Assembly: GCF_014652575.1 (NCBI RefSeq)
Contig: NZ_BMZB01000002.1
Span: 265,464-329,463, forward strand
Reading direction: 5' to 3'
Source: Asticcacaulis endophyticus
GTDB taxonomy: Bacteria; Pseudomonadota; Alphaproteobacteria; Caulobacterales; Caulobacteraceae
DNA length: 64,000 nucleotides
The notes under the pieces were generated by a model. That model was not told where the DNA came from. It saw only the letters and a program-made list of their open reading frames with translations, and ran no database searches. This document shows, one piece after another, positions 25,695 to 35,600 of this stretch. The translations under genes and the position numbers were made by a program. Every line of letters starts with the position of its first letter. The first letter of the stretch is position 1.

Positions 25695-26429
25695 TTAAAA
25701 CGGCGAGAAGCGTTCCATAATGGCCTGAGAGGCCGGAGCGCCCTGCATGCGGGTGATGTCGCCTCGACCGCCGTAAGAGATGCGCGCTTCAGCCAGTTGG
25801 GTATGCTTGATGGTGTTAGCCGAGGAAATATCTTCGGGACGGACAATGCCCGCGACGGTCAGTTCACGCACTTCACGGTTGGTGCGCACTTCCTGACGGC
25901 CCTGGATGATCAGGTTGCCGTTGGGCATAACGCCGGAAACCACCGCCGCGATGGTCAGTGACACTTTTTCAGAACGATTGATCGTACCGGAACCGTTTGA
26001 GGTGGTTGAGCCTTGCGAACTCAGGGCATTGGCCGGGTCATAGCCGCCCGGCAAAATCTTCCCCAGTGAGGACTCCAGGCCGAAGAAACTGCCGACCCCT
26101 GCCGAATATTCATTGTCGCGCGAGCGAGCGGTGGTGTTCTGAGTCTGGGCGGAATCGTTGATGTCGATGCTGACGGTCAGAATATCACCGACATGGCGGG
26201 CGCGCTGATCGTTAAAGAAGGTGCGCGCCCCGGCCCGCCACAGGCTGTTGGAAGACGCCGCCGGGCGCTCACCCTGCGGCACCATGATCACCTGCTGCTG
26301 AGGCACAAGCGCTGCCGGATAACCGATCGGGGCCAGTTCGGGGCCCTTGACCGCTTCGGTGACGGTTGAGCAGGCGGTAAGTGAGGCGCCTGCGAGGATG
26401 ATAACGGCTAAGGCTTTGAGATTACGCAT
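25695..26429 (-). CDS. flgH: Flagellar L-ring lipoprotein FlgH
   Basis: 244 residues with a lipoprotein signal peptide (lipobox LTAC, Cys20). Family blocks include SLWRAGARTFFNDQRARHVGDILTV, NLIIQGRQEV and VAGIVRPEDISSANTI. It forms the outer-membrane L ring around the flagellar rod. It is last in the flgF-flgG-flgA-flgH unit, 9 bases after flgA. Confidence 0.96.
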   Translation of the reverse strand: MRNLKALAVIILAGASLTACSTVTEAVKGPELAPIGYPAALVPQQQVIMVPQGERPAASSNSLWRAGARTFFNDQRARHVGDILTVSIDINDSAQTQNTTARSRDNEYSAGVGSFFGLESSLGKILPGGYDPANALSSQGSTTSNGSGTINRSEKVSLTIAAVVSGVMPNGNLIIQGRQEVRTNREVRELTVAGIVRPEDISSANTIKHTQLAEARISYGGRGDITRMQGAPASQAIMERFSPF

Positions 26430-26438
26430 GATAATGAC

Positions 26439-27212
26439 CTATCTGGCGGAATAATATTGTGGATTTTGGCTGCGCATTTGTAAGGCCGCAGGGCCAGCGG
26501 CGGCGGTGCCTGGGCCGGTAATGACCGCATCGACGGTCTTTTTCGAGGTCGGGTTGAGCACCGAAATGACATCGCCCGCCGCCCCGTCTTTTTGGGCGAG
26601 GCCTGTCATCGACAGGTTGATGCCGCCGACGGCCCAGACGACCTTGACGGACTGAGATTTCTTAACGACGACCGGGTTGGACAGGTCAGAGGCCCGCACC
26701 ACAGACCCTTCGCGCAACGGATAGCGCGCGGACTTGCCGATAATATCCTGCGGTGAGACGTTCGCGCCTGCCAGATGAGCCTGAACCGGCTGATAACTAA
26801 GGTCGGACGGCTGCACCACATCGCCGGTATTGAGCGATCGGGTGAACACTAGGGCCTCTGAGGTCTTGCCAGCGGGTGTTTTTGCCGCTGTTTTGACGGT
26901 TTGAGGGGGCGGAACGGGGGCGGAGCCATCCGCGCCTTGGGCGACGATAATCCGGCGCAGTCCCTTGGGGTTGGTCCAGTAAAAACCGTTTTGGCGGGCA
27001 ATGGCCTGAACCTGAGCGGCATCCAGAACTGCGGTGGCGCCTGAGCGCACCCCCAGAACCACATCGGAGTCCCCATCAGCATAGTCAAAGACATCACCGA
27101 TGGTGATGCGACCGTCGCCGTCGCTGGGGGCGGCCTTGAGCACCAGCATATTGTCGGCCATCGCACAGGTCGGTGCGCTGATAATAGCCAGGTATAACAA
27201 AAGCTTACGCAT
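26439..27212 (-). CDS. flgA: Flagella basal body P-ring assembly chaperone FlgA
   Basis: 257 residues with a signal peptide (cut near AMA). The C-terminal SAF-type region (RSLNTGDVVQPSDLSYQPV, GKSARYPLREGSVVRASDL) is typical of FlgA, the periplasmic chaperone for P-ring subunit FlgI. The N-terminal half is longer than in enteric FlgA and contains a second beta-rich part. It lies 12 bases after flgG and 9 before flgH. Confidence 0.93.
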   Translation of the reverse strand: MRKLLLYLAIISAPTCAMADNMLVLKAAPSDGDGRITIGDVFDYADGDSDVVLGVRSGATAVLDAAQVQAIARQNGFYWTNPKGLRRIIVAQGADGSAPVPPPQTVKTAAKTPAGKTSEALVFTRSLNTGDVVQPSDLSYQPVQAHLAGANVSPQDIIGKSARYPLREGSVVRASDLSNPVVVKKSQSVKVVWAVGGINLSMTGLAQKDGAAGDVISVLNPTSKKTVDAVITGPGTAAAGPAALQMRSQNPQYYSAR

Positions 27213-27224
27213 AATCGGTTATCC

Positions 27225-28013
27225 CTATGACCTGAGCTGGCCGGCGACCGACAGCATTTCATCGGCGGTGGTGATGACCTTGGAATTCATCTCATAGGCG
27301 CGCTGGGCGACGATCAGAGAGGTGATTTCCGACACCGCATCGACGTTGGACGCTTCGATATAGCCTTGCAGCAGGGTGCCGTATCCAACATCGCCCGGTG
27401 TGGAAATGCTGGGGGCGCCCGACGCGCCGCTTTCCAGGAACAGGTTGTCGCCCATCGCCTCAAGGCCCGCTTCGTTGAAGAAGGTGGCGATTTCAAGCTG
27501 GCCGATAATGGTCGGTTCGGTCACGCCGTCCTGCACGACCTGCACCTGACCGGTCTTGGAGACGGCGACATCGCGGATGCCTTGGGGGACGGTGATGGCC
27601 GGTTGCACCAGATAACCGTCATCGGTGACCAGTTGTCCCTGATCATTGACGCTGAAATTCCCGGCGCGGGTATAGGCGGTCTCACCCGACGGCATCAGGA
27701 TCTGGAAATAACCCTTGCCCTCGATGGCCAGATCATAGGTGCCTTCGGTGCGGGTGGGGGAACCCTGCGTCATGATGCGGTAGGTGGCCCCGGCCTTGAC
27801 GCCGTTACCGATCTGGATGCCGGTGGGCACGACCGTGCCGGTTTCTGACGACTGGGCGCCCATGCGCTCGACGTTCTGGTAGAGCAGGTCCTGAAACTCG
27901 GCCCGCTGTTTCTTGAAGCCGACCGTGTTCATGTTGGCAATGTTGTTGGAGATGACTTCGACGTTCATCTGCTGGGCGGACATGCCGGTGGTGGCGGTGC
28001 GTAAAGCGCGCAT
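27225..28013 (-). CDS. flgG: Flagellar distal rod protein FlgG
   Basis: 262 residues. N-terminal MRALRTATTGMSAQQMNVEVISNNIANMNTVGFK and C-terminal ASNVDAVSEITSLIVAQRAYEMNSKVI are the rod/hook signatures. FlgG forms the distal rod exported through the flagellar secretion system. Length matches enteric FlgG (260). It starts 1 base after the flgF stop. Confidence 0.97.
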   Translation of the reverse strand: MRALRTATTGMSAQQMNVEVISNNIANMNTVGFKKQRAEFQDLLYQNVERMGAQSSETGTVVPTGIQIGNGVKAGATYRIMTQGSPTRTEGTYDLAIEGKGYFQILMPSGETAYTRAGNFSVNDQGQLVTDDGYLVQPAITVPQGIRDVAVSKTGQVQVVQDGVTEPTIIGQLEIATFFNEAGLEAMGDNLFLESGASGAPSISTPGDVGYGTLLQGYIEASNVDAVSEITSLIVAQRAYEMNSKVITTADEMLSVAGQLRS

Positions 28014-28014
28014 A

Positions 28015-28767
28015 TTATGCTACCTTTCCTAAGCGCTCGACGGCGCTGCGGTTAAGTTCCTGATTTTGATCGATAAGACGCGCCAGTGAGGCGTATGTGC
28101 GGTTGATTTCGACCAGTTTGGTGATTTCCATCACCGAATTGACGTTGGACGATTCCAGCATGCCCTGACGCACCACAGATTCAGTGATGGGGGTGGCGGC
28201 CTGCGGGTTACCCAGGCGGTAGCTGGTGTCACCGGCTTTTTCGAGATCGCTTAAGGTCGCGATGCGCACGACGCCAATCTTACCTACCCGCAGGGCCCCA
28301 TCGGGCGTGCGCTGGGAGACAATGCCGTCAGCCGAAATCGACGGCTCACCATATTGCGGATCAAGGCGGATTTCCGCCCCGCCTTCGCCCTGCACCGACA
28401 GGCCGTTTTGCGTCACCAGAATCCCTTGCGGGTTCACGGTAAAGGCCCCGTTGCGGGTATAGAGCGGGCCGTCGGCACCGTTAATCGCAAAGAAGGTGTT
28501 CTCACCGTCCAGCGCCATGTCATAGGGTGACCCGGTCTGAGTAAAGGTGCCTTGGGAAAAGTCGCGGCCCACGCCCTTATCATAGGCGAAATTGGCGGGG
28601 CTGCGGATCGGGTCGTTAAAGGCCGGACGACCGGGCTCAGTTTCGACCAGTAATTGCTCGAACTTATAGCCATTGGTGTTCATGTTGGCGATGTTGTTGG
28701 CCGTGATGTCCAGTTCACGCCGCAGCGTCAGTTGACGGGACAGGGCGATGTAGCTCGCATTATCCAT
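28015..28767 (-). CDS. flgF: Flagellar proximal rod protein FlgF
   Basis: 250 residues starting MDNASYIALSRQLTLRRELD with the rod signature ANNIANMNTNGYK and C-terminal NVNSVMEITKLVEINRTYASL. ATG 28767 is preferred over an upstream GTG at 28788 because AGGAG sits 8 bases before it, between the two. It is the first gene of flgFGAH, and a sigma-54 promoter lies about 70-85 bases upstream. Confidence 0.96.
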   Translation of the reverse strand: MDNASYIALSRQLTLRRELDITANNIANMNTNGYKFEQLLVETEPGRPAFNDPIRSPANFAYDKGVGRDFSQGTFTQTGSPYDMALDGENTFFAINGADGPLYTRNGAFTVNPQGILVTQNGLSVQGEGGAEIRLDPQYGEPSISADGIVSQRTPDGALRVGKIGVVRIATLSDLEKAGDTSYRLGNPQAATPITESVVRQGMLESSNVNSVMEITKLVEINRTYASLARLIDQNQELNRSAVERLGKVA

Positions 28768-28837
28768 GTATGACGCTCCTCTGACCAACTAAGTAATAAA
28801 CCGTTAACCATAAATCCACGGCGGTTTCTTATCCGTG

Positions 28838-28853
28838 TGCAATCGCTGTGCCA
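28838..28853 (-). promoter_or_regulatory. Sigma-54 promoter for flgFGAH
   Basis: On the reverse strand TGGCAC-AGCGA-TTGCA gives -24 and -12 elements with exact spacing, directed at flgF. Class III flagellar genes of Caulobacter use this type of promoter, activated by FlbD. Confidence 0.85.
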
Positions 28854-28963
28854 AAGATGGTTAACGGGCGTGGATTTTCGCGAAACCCTTAAAATACATG
28901 TGTTTGCGAAGGGTTGTGGATTCGTATCGCGAATCTGGTCATGGTCGCAAACGGGTGTATGTG

Positions 28964-28978
28964 CGGCAAAAAATGCCG
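28964..28978. promoter_or_regulatory. Candidate FlbD (ftr) enhancer site
   Basis: CGGCAAAAAATGCCG is an imperfect-centre palindrome about 110 bases upstream of the sigma-54 promoter, a typical enhancer distance. It resembles Caulobacter ftr sites containing CGGCA-A-rich cores, from memory. It also lies upstream of fliL, where FlbD could repress. Confidence 0.55.
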
Positions 28979-29123
28979 TGCGTAGGGCCGTCATCCAAAC
29001 GGATCGTTAACCATGTTTGGTCATGATCGGTTTACGAGGGTTAAGGTAAGGTTTGTTAATCAATCCGCAACCGCCCCTTGATGAGTGTTTTGTGTGCGGG
29101 TCGGATTGGGATTTAAGGCAAGT

Positions 29124-29798
29124 ATGGCCAAGGGTAAGGATAAAAAACCAAAAGACGCAGACGCGCCGCCGGTTGATGGCGAAGCTGCGGCGGATGGCGA
29201 AGGTGTGCCCAAGAAAAAAGGCCCGCCGATACTGATTATTGCGATTGCGGCCGGTGTTTTGCTGCTCGGTGGTGGCGGGGCTGCGGCCTATTTCCTTCTA
29301 CTGGCCCCCAAGCCTGCGGCTGAGGCCGGTGAGCATGGTAAGGCCGAAGAGGGTCACGGCAAGGAAGACAAGAAAGACGCCAAAAAAGACGACGGCCACG
29401 GCAAGAAAAAAGAAGAAAAAGGTGGTCACGGAGGCGGCGCTGAGGCTGAGGTCGATCCGTCAAAGCAGCCGGTGATCACCGAAGGGCCGAACGGTGTTAC
29501 CTATTATACCCTGCCGCCGCTGATTTCGAATATTCAGTCGGCGGGTGGGCGGGCCTCCTACCTTAAGCTTAAGCTGACCTTTGAAGTGGCCGATCATGAA
29601 ACGGTTGAGGCTCTGGGGCCCAACATGCCGCGGATTCAGGATGTCCTTCAATCCTTCCTGCGCGAGTTGCGCCCGGAAGACATGGCCGGGTCGCAGGGCA
29701 ATTATCAGTTGCGCTTGGAAATCCTGCGCCGGGTCAATCTGGTTATGGCGCCCCACAAGGTCAATGCCGTACTGATCGAAGAAATGCTGATCACATGA
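29124..29798 (+). CDS. fliL: Flagellar basal body-associated protein FliL
   Basis: 224 residues: a basic cytoplasmic start, one membrane segment (about 35-58), a Lys/Glu/His-rich low-complexity linker (about 62-115) and the periplasmic FliL domain (YYTLPPLISNIQSA, YLKLKLTFEV, LRLEILRRVNLVM). FliL supports stator function around the motor. ATG 29124 has AAGG 6 bases before it; the frame is open further up to 29085 without support. fliM follows. Confidence 0.93.
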   Translation: MAKGKDKKPKDADAPPVDGEAAADGEGVPKKKGPPILIIAIAAGVLLLGGGGAAAYFLLLAPKPAAEAGEHGKAEEGHGKEDKKDAKKDDGHGKKKEEKGGHGGGAEAEVDPSKQPVITEGPNGVTYYTLPPLISNIQSAGGRASYLKLKLTFEVADHETVEALGPNMPRIQDVLQSFLRELRPEDMAGSQGNYQLRLEILRRVNLVMAPHKVNAVLIEEMLIT

Positions 29799-29874
29799 TG
29801 TATAAGCTTTGCGCGCATCGCAATTCATTGATTTTTGGCCCGAAAACCGCGTCACATTTTTTTGGATGCGCTAA

Positions 29875-31047
29875 ATGACGGGCGAAGTCGATCAGGAAGC
29901 CATGATGGCCCAATGGGAGGCCGAACTGGCCGCCGAGGCGGAAGCCGCGACGGGTGGTGGCGGTGGTGGCGGCAATGGCAACGATCTGGCGGCCGAATGG
30001 GAAGCCATGGTCGGCGGTGGCAGCGGTGGCGGCGACCGGATGAATGTGCCCGCAGGGGCCGAACGCATCCTTAATCAGGACGAAATCGACAGCCTGCTGG
30101 GCTTTGATCTGTCCGACGAAGACTATAACGAACGCTCCGGCATCCGGGCCATTATCAACTCGGCCATGGTGTCCTATGAGCGCCTGCCGATGTTGGAGAT
30201 CGTCTTTGACCGTCTGGTGCGGTTGATGACGACCTCTTTGCGTAACTTCACCTCTGATAACGTCGAAGTCTCGCTCGATAATATCTCCTCGATCCGGTTT
30301 GGGGATTATCTCAACTCGATCCCGTTGCCCGCGATTCTGGCGGTATTCCGGGCCGAAGAGCTTGATAATTACGGTCTGCTGACGGTTGATTCCAACCTGA
30401 TCTATTCGATCGTCGATGTGTTGCTGGGCGGGCGGCGCGGTACGGCAGCGCTGCGTATCGAAGGCCGGCCCTATACCACCATTGAGCGCGTGCTGGTGCA
30501 GCGGATGGTTGAGGTCATTCTGGCCGATGCTAAGGCGGCGTTTGAGCCCCTGACTCCGGTCAGTTTCAACCTTGACCGCCTTGAGACCAATCCGCGCTTT
30601 GCGGCCATTGCGCGTCCGGCTAATGCGGCCATCCTTGTCAAGTTGCGCATCGATATGGAAGACCGCGGCGGGCGGGTTGAACTGCTGCTGCCCTATGCCA
30701 CGCTGGAACCGATCCGTAAGATGCTGCTGCAGCAGTTCATGGGCGAAAAGTTCGGTCGCGACAACATCTGGGAAAGCCACCTGGCGACTGAGCTTTGGAC
30801 CACCCAGATGGAGGTGCGCGCCGTTCTGGATGAACAGCAGGTGCCGCTCAGCAAGGTGCTGAACCTCAAGGTCGGCGAAACCCTTATGTTGAACGCGAAC
30901 GCCGAATCGCCGGTGCAGTTACGCTGCGGCACCATTCCGCTGACCCATGGCTATATGGGGCGTAAGGGCCACAGCATCGCCGTGCGGGTCGAGGCACCGC
31001 TGACGGTGTCCACCAAGCGTCGCCTGACGCAAACCAAAAAGAAGTAG
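29875..31047 (+). CDS. fliM: Flagellar motor switch protein FliM
   Basis: 390 residues. The CheY-binding peptide ILNQDEIDSLLGF, normally at the extreme N-terminus, is at 65-77. It is preceded by a Gly-rich extension in which MAQWEAELAAE and LAAEWEAMVGG look like a duplication. The CheC-like middle domain (INSAMVSYERLPMLEIVFDRL) and the C-terminal SpoA domain (LSKVLNLKVGETLMLN) follow. FliM forms the C-ring and controls rotation. The long extension is the oddity. Confidence 0.95.
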   Translation: MTGEVDQEAMMAQWEAELAAEAEAATGGGGGGGNGNDLAAEWEAMVGGGSGGGDRMNVPAGAERILNQDEIDSLLGFDLSDEDYNERSGIRAIINSAMVSYERLPMLEIVFDRLVRLMTTSLRNFTSDNVEVSLDNISSIRFGDYLNSIPLPAILAVFRAEELDNYGLLTVDSNLIYSIVDVLLGGRRGTAALRIEGRPYTTIERVLVQRMVEVILADAKAAFEPLTPVSFNLDRLETNPRFAAIARPANAAILVKLRIDMEDRGGRVELLLPYATLEPIRKMLLQQFMGEKFGRDNIWESHLATELWTTQMEVRAVLDEQQVPLSKVLNLKVGETLMLNANAESPVQLRCGTIPLTHGYMGRKGHSIAVRVEAPLTVSTKRRLTQTKKK

Positions 31048-31060
31048 GGGGCCTTAACCC

Positions 31061-31798
31061 ATGTCCTATGCGGGCATTGTCATGGATGTCGTACTGATGG
31101 CGCTGCTGATTGCGGCGCTGATGTTCGGCGTGCGTCTGGACAAGCGCCTCAAGGGGTTGCGGGCGGCCCATGACAGTTTTGCCCGCGCCGTGGCCGACCT
31201 CGATCAGGCGGCGATCAAGGCCCATTCGGCGCTGCGCGAACTGCACAGTGGCACGGATGAGTCGCAGGAACTGCTGCATGGTCGGATTCTGGTGGCGCGT
31301 GACCTGCTGGCGAAGCTTGAGAGCCAGATCGCCCGCGCCGAAAAGGCCGAACGCGATATTGGCCATCATGTCGAGAGCGCGAAAGCGCTTAAGTCTGACG
31401 CTCAGTCAGCGCGGCTGAGTAGCGTGCCCCTGGTGGCGATCAAGCCTGAGCCGGAACCGCCGCCCGCTCAGGTGCCGGATCAATCCGTCACCAAACCTGC
31501 CGATAATCGCCGCTTCGGGGCTTTGCGCGCCGAGCGGCCCTCTCCGTTTAAAGAGGGGCCGTTTAAAGAGGAACCGAAGACCTCTGCAAAGCCGAAGCTG
31601 ACCCGGCCCTCGGATGACGAGGGGGTGCCGCACATATCCGAAAATGTACTGGCGTCGCTCAACGACATGCTGCGATCCTTTGAAGTCCCCAAACCCGACG
31701 CGAAAAACCGTGATGACGATCTGTTTGATACGCCGTCTGAGCCGCCCTTAGACCTTCCCGCCCGCCGCCGTCGCCGCTTTGACCAAAGATTTGAATAG
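31061..31798 (+). CDS. DUF6468 flagellar-cluster membrane protein (possible PflI)
   Basis: 245 residues. One N-terminal membrane segment (about 5-24) is followed by a coiled-coil region (about 28-110) typical of DUF6468, then a Pro-rich disordered tail containing EPEPPPAQVP and a small PFKEG / PFKEE repeat. It lies 13 bases after fliM. Its bitopic, proline-rich layout recalls the Caulobacter flagellar positioning protein PflI, but I cannot confirm orthology. Confidence 0.75.
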   Translation: MSYAGIVMDVVLMALLIAALMFGVRLDKRLKGLRAAHDSFARAVADLDQAAIKAHSALRELHSGTDESQELLHGRILVARDLLAKLESQIARAEKAERDIGHHVESAKALKSDAQSARLSSVPLVAIKPEPEPPPAQVPDQSVTKPADNRRFGALRAERPSPFKEGPFKEEPKTSAKPKLTRPSDDEGVPHISENVLASLNDMLRSFEVPKPDAKNRDDDLFDTPSEPPLDLPARRRRRFDQRFE

Positions 31799-31814
31799 TG
31801 AGATTTGAGTAGCC

Positions 31815-32645
31815 ATGGCTAATCTGCCCCGTTTCCTGCCGCTCGTGTTCGTCGCCATTGGCGGCGTTCTGGCCATGAAGGCGGTATCGTCTGTCGATTC
31901 CCTGCCGGACATGCTGAAATCGGCGCGCGTGGCCTTTGCCGAAGAGGCGGCCCCGGCGGAGAAAAAACCAACCAAACCTGCGGCCAAAACGCCTGAGGCT
32001 AAAACCGCCGAGGCAAAAGGTGCGGACGCGGCAACGGCAACGGCTGAGGCCCCTAATGCCATGAGCGTGATGGATATGGCCACACCGGCGGCCACCGTCG
32101 CCCCGGCACCGGTCTGTGCCACCTCGATCAATGATCTGGCCAAGCAAGCCGGTATGTCGCCGTCTGAGCTTCAGGTGCTGCAATCGCTGGGCGCCCGCCG
32201 TACCCAACTGGATGCGCGCGAAAAGCAGGTCGCCTCACAGGAAGCCCTCATTCAGGCCGCGGATGCCAAGCTTGATGGCCGCATCAAGCAGATGGAAGCC
32301 CTCAAAGGCCAAATTCAGGCCCTGCTCGATCAGGCCAATAAGGGCGCGGACGACGACACTGCCCGCATGATCAAGGTCTATGAAGCCATGAAGCCCAAGG
32401 ATGCGGCGCGTGTGCTGGAAACCATGCGCGATGATGTCCGCCTGCCGATCGCGGCCAAGATGAAGGAGCGCAGTCTGGCCGCCGTACTGGCCCAGATGAC
32501 CCCGAATGGGGCCAAGGAACTGACCGAAAAACTGGCCATGCGCATGAAACAAAGCGAAGACATTCAATCTAAACTTAACCAGATGGCCGCTAAACCGGCC
32601 ACCCCGCCGCAAACCCAACCAAGTCAAACTCAGGCCAGAAAGTAA
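31815..32645 (+). CDS. motE: MotE family protein (MgtE-N-like flagellar protein)
   Basis: 276 residues: an N-terminal membrane anchor (about 6-22), an Ala/Pro/Lys/Thr-rich linker, a coiled coil (about 120-175) and a MgtE-N-like helical domain (MIKVYEAMKPKDAARVLETM, LAAVLAQMTPNGAKELTEKL). In rhizobia MotE is a periplasmic chaperone for MotC. The gene is 16 bases after the DUF6468 gene and in the same unit. Confidence 0.8.
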   Translation: MANLPRFLPLVFVAIGGVLAMKAVSSVDSLPDMLKSARVAFAEEAAPAEKKPTKPAAKTPEAKTAEAKGADAATATAEAPNAMSVMDMATPAATVAPAPVCATSINDLAKQAGMSPSELQVLQSLGARRTQLDAREKQVASQEALIQAADAKLDGRIKQMEALKGQIQALLDQANKGADDDTARMIKVYEAMKPKDAARVLETMRDDVRLPIAAKMKERSLAAVLAQMTPNGAKELTEKLAMRMKQSEDIQSKLNQMAAKPATPPQTQPSQTQARK

Positions 32646-32667
32646 CCCTTAGCGCGTGTTGACTACC

Positions 32668-35600
32668 ATGACCCGCTTCCTGTTGTCGGCGTCGCCTTTT
32701 GAGGCCAGCGCCAAAGACGATGACCGCGATGACACCGGCGTGAAAGCGCCGGTCGTATCCTTGCGCGCGGCGCTCAAAACGACGGCGGCGGTGGTGTTCC
32801 TGTCTGGGTTTGGGGTGACCTCGATTGCGCTGGCCACGCCCGCCGTCAAGGCCGGTATCGCCAGCGCTATGGCTTCAAAAGCCCAGATCGATATCCGTGT
32901 CGGCCGCAACGACAGCGCCGGGCGGATTGAAATCTATGGCTCGACCGGATCGCGTGCGTCGGTGCGGCGTGATAATGGTCAGGTGGTGGTGCGCTTACCC
33001 GGTAATTTGCGGCCCGACATTGGCGACCTCAGTGCCAACCCGCCCGAAGGGGTCAGGTCGGTTAGCCTGCGTCAGGACAGCCGCGCTACAGAACTGCTGA
33101 TCACCCTGAAAGACGGTGTCGAAAGCCATTTCGGACGCGCAGACGGGGCGGTGTTCGTGCAGATCGATCTGCCGAAATCGCAAGTTCTGCCCACGCGGGG
33201 CGAGGCGTCCATTACGCTGCAGGAATTAGAACGCAAGGTCGGGGTTGCGCCCACCGCCGATGAGACGGTTCAGGTTCAGGCCGCAGCCATTGACGGCGGG
33301 GTAGATCTGAGTTTCCCGTTCACGGCCCCGGTCGGGGCGTCGGTATTCCGGCGCGGCGAGTCGGTATGGATCGTGTTCGATAAGGACGCTGAGCTGAAAC
33401 TGCCCGCGACCTTACGCGACGGCAAACTTATCACCGCCGCCGCCTTTGCGCGCAATGACGGCTTTACGGCTTTGCGTCTGACGGCACCGGCGGGGGCGGT
33501 GACGGCCAGTGTTGAAAACGGCACCTGGCGGGTGCGCGTCGGCGGGCGGTCAATCAATACTGAACAGGTCAGTGAGGTCAGTGTGGCGCGTGACGATACC
33601 ACGGGTGCGTCGGCTCTGGCGGTTAATATGGCCGGGGCCGGACGGGTGGCGTGGATACGCGATCCGGCCATCGGCGATCGCATGGCGGTGATCACGGCGC
33701 GCGGGCCGGTCAAGCGGCTGATGTCGGAGCGCACCACGCCACAGGCCGCACTTGGCACGACGGCGCAGGGCTTGGTGGTTGAGCGCATGTCGCCGGATGT
33801 CACGGTTGATGTGTCAGGCGATATCGTCACCATCAGCCGCCCCAAGGGGTTGTCTTTGTCAGCACCGGCCCAGTGGGCGCGGGCTGAGGATGAAACCATA
33901 AAGACGCTGGAATATAAGGCAGCGGCGTTCCCGTCCCTGATGGATGAGGAAAACTGGTCGAAGCTGCCGACGGGCGGGCCGATGTCAGGCTTTTTGTCGC
34001 GCTACAACCAGCTTCAGCAGCAGGCCGCCGATGAAGCCGATAAGGGCATCGGCGCCACGACCGGCGCGCGGCTTAGTCTGGCGCGCTTCCTGATCGGGCA
34101 GGGTCTTAATTTTGAAGCCATTGGCGTACTGGATTTGCTGGGTAAGCAGACGCCTGCCGTGCTGGGTGATCCGCAGTTCCGGGGCCTGCGCGTCATGGCC
34201 AAGATTATGGCCGGACGCTACCGCGATGCCCGTGTTGATCTCGATTCCACCGCCCTGACCAGCGATCCGGCGGCTGACCTGTGGCGCGGCTATGTGGCGG
34301 TGCAGGAAGGCCATTTCGCGGAGGCCCGCCAGAGCTTCAAAGACGGTGCCGGGGCTTTGGATGTCTTTCCGGCGACCTGGCGCACGCGCTTTGCCGCTGC
34401 CAATGCCTATGCCGCCTATCAGACCAACGACCTGACGGCGGCTAAGGATATCATCACCTATGCGGTGTCACAGAACGCACCGCCGCTGGAGACGCTTGAG
34501 GCGCAACTGGTACAGGCGCAGATTTTCGAAGGTCTGGGCGATAAAAACCGCGCCTTGAAAATGTATGACGCCATTGCGCGCGCGCCGGTCGGGCGGATTG
34601 CGATGCCGGCTCAGATGCGGGCGGCGCGGCTTAATCTGGCGCTGGGGCGCTCAAAGTCCGACGACACTTTGGATAAGCTCAATGGGCTGAGGTATCGCTG
34701 GCGCGGCGACGATGCCGAACTGGAACTGCTGTCGACCATTGGCGACATCTATCTGGGGCAGGGCCGCTACCGGCAGGCACTGGAGACGCTGAAATCGAGC
34801 GGTCAGCAGTTTGCGGGGAGGCCGGATGCTCTGCCGATTCAGGCCAAGCTCAATACGGCGTTTCGCGGGCTGTTTCTGGACGGTCAGGCCGATGGCCTGC
34901 AGCCGGTTGAGGCCTTGGGGCTGTTCTATGATTTCCGCGATTTGACGCCGATCGGGGCGGACGGCGATGAGATGGTGCGCAGACTGGCGCGGCGGTTGAT
35001 GGATGTTGACCTGCTCGATCAGGCGGCGGATCTGCTGCAATATCAGATCGATAACCGCCTTCAAGGCGTGGCCAAGGCGTCGGTGGCGTCGGATGTCGCG
35101 GCCATTCAGTTGATGAACCGTCAGCCGGAAAAAGCGCTTCAGGCCCTGTGGAAGACGCGGACATCCTTGCTGCCGAAGCCCGTGATGGCTGAGCGGCGCA
35201 TCCTGGAGGCGCGGGCGCTTACGGAACTTGGGCGCACCGAACACGCGCTGGAGGTGCTGGGGCCTGATAATTCCGGCGACGCTATGGATATTCGTGCCGA
35301 TATCGCCTGGCGCGATAAGGACTGGGCCAAGGCCGGGGCTATACTGGAAAAGCGGCTTGGGGATCGCTGGAAGCGGGACGGCGCCTTAAGCCTTGATGAC
35401 GAGTCGCGCCTGATCCGGGCCGGTGTCGCCTATAGCCTGATGTCGGATCAGCGATCCTTAAGCCGTCTGGCCGACCGTTTCGGTAAGTTTGCGGAGGGCG
35501 CGCAATCCCCCGAAGCCGTCCATGTGGCGCTGGCCGGCATGGACAATGGCCCCATAAACGCGCAGGATTTTGCCGTGGCGGCGTCCAAGGCCGACAGTTT

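Larger units (their letters stand above)
28803..29014. promoter_or_regulatory. CtrA-like boxes between flgF and fliL
   Basis: GTTAACCAT occurs at 28803-28811 and 29006-29014, and GTTAAC again near 28860. TTAACCAT is a common form of the CtrA half-site, and early flagellar genes such as fliLM are CtrA-controlled in Caulobacter. The 29006 site is about 110 bases before the fliL start. The gap holds no gene. Confidence 0.5.

Noticed and set aside
29791..30780. 329-codon open frame on the reverse strand
   Set aside because: Antisense to fliM, which is unmistakable on the forward strand.
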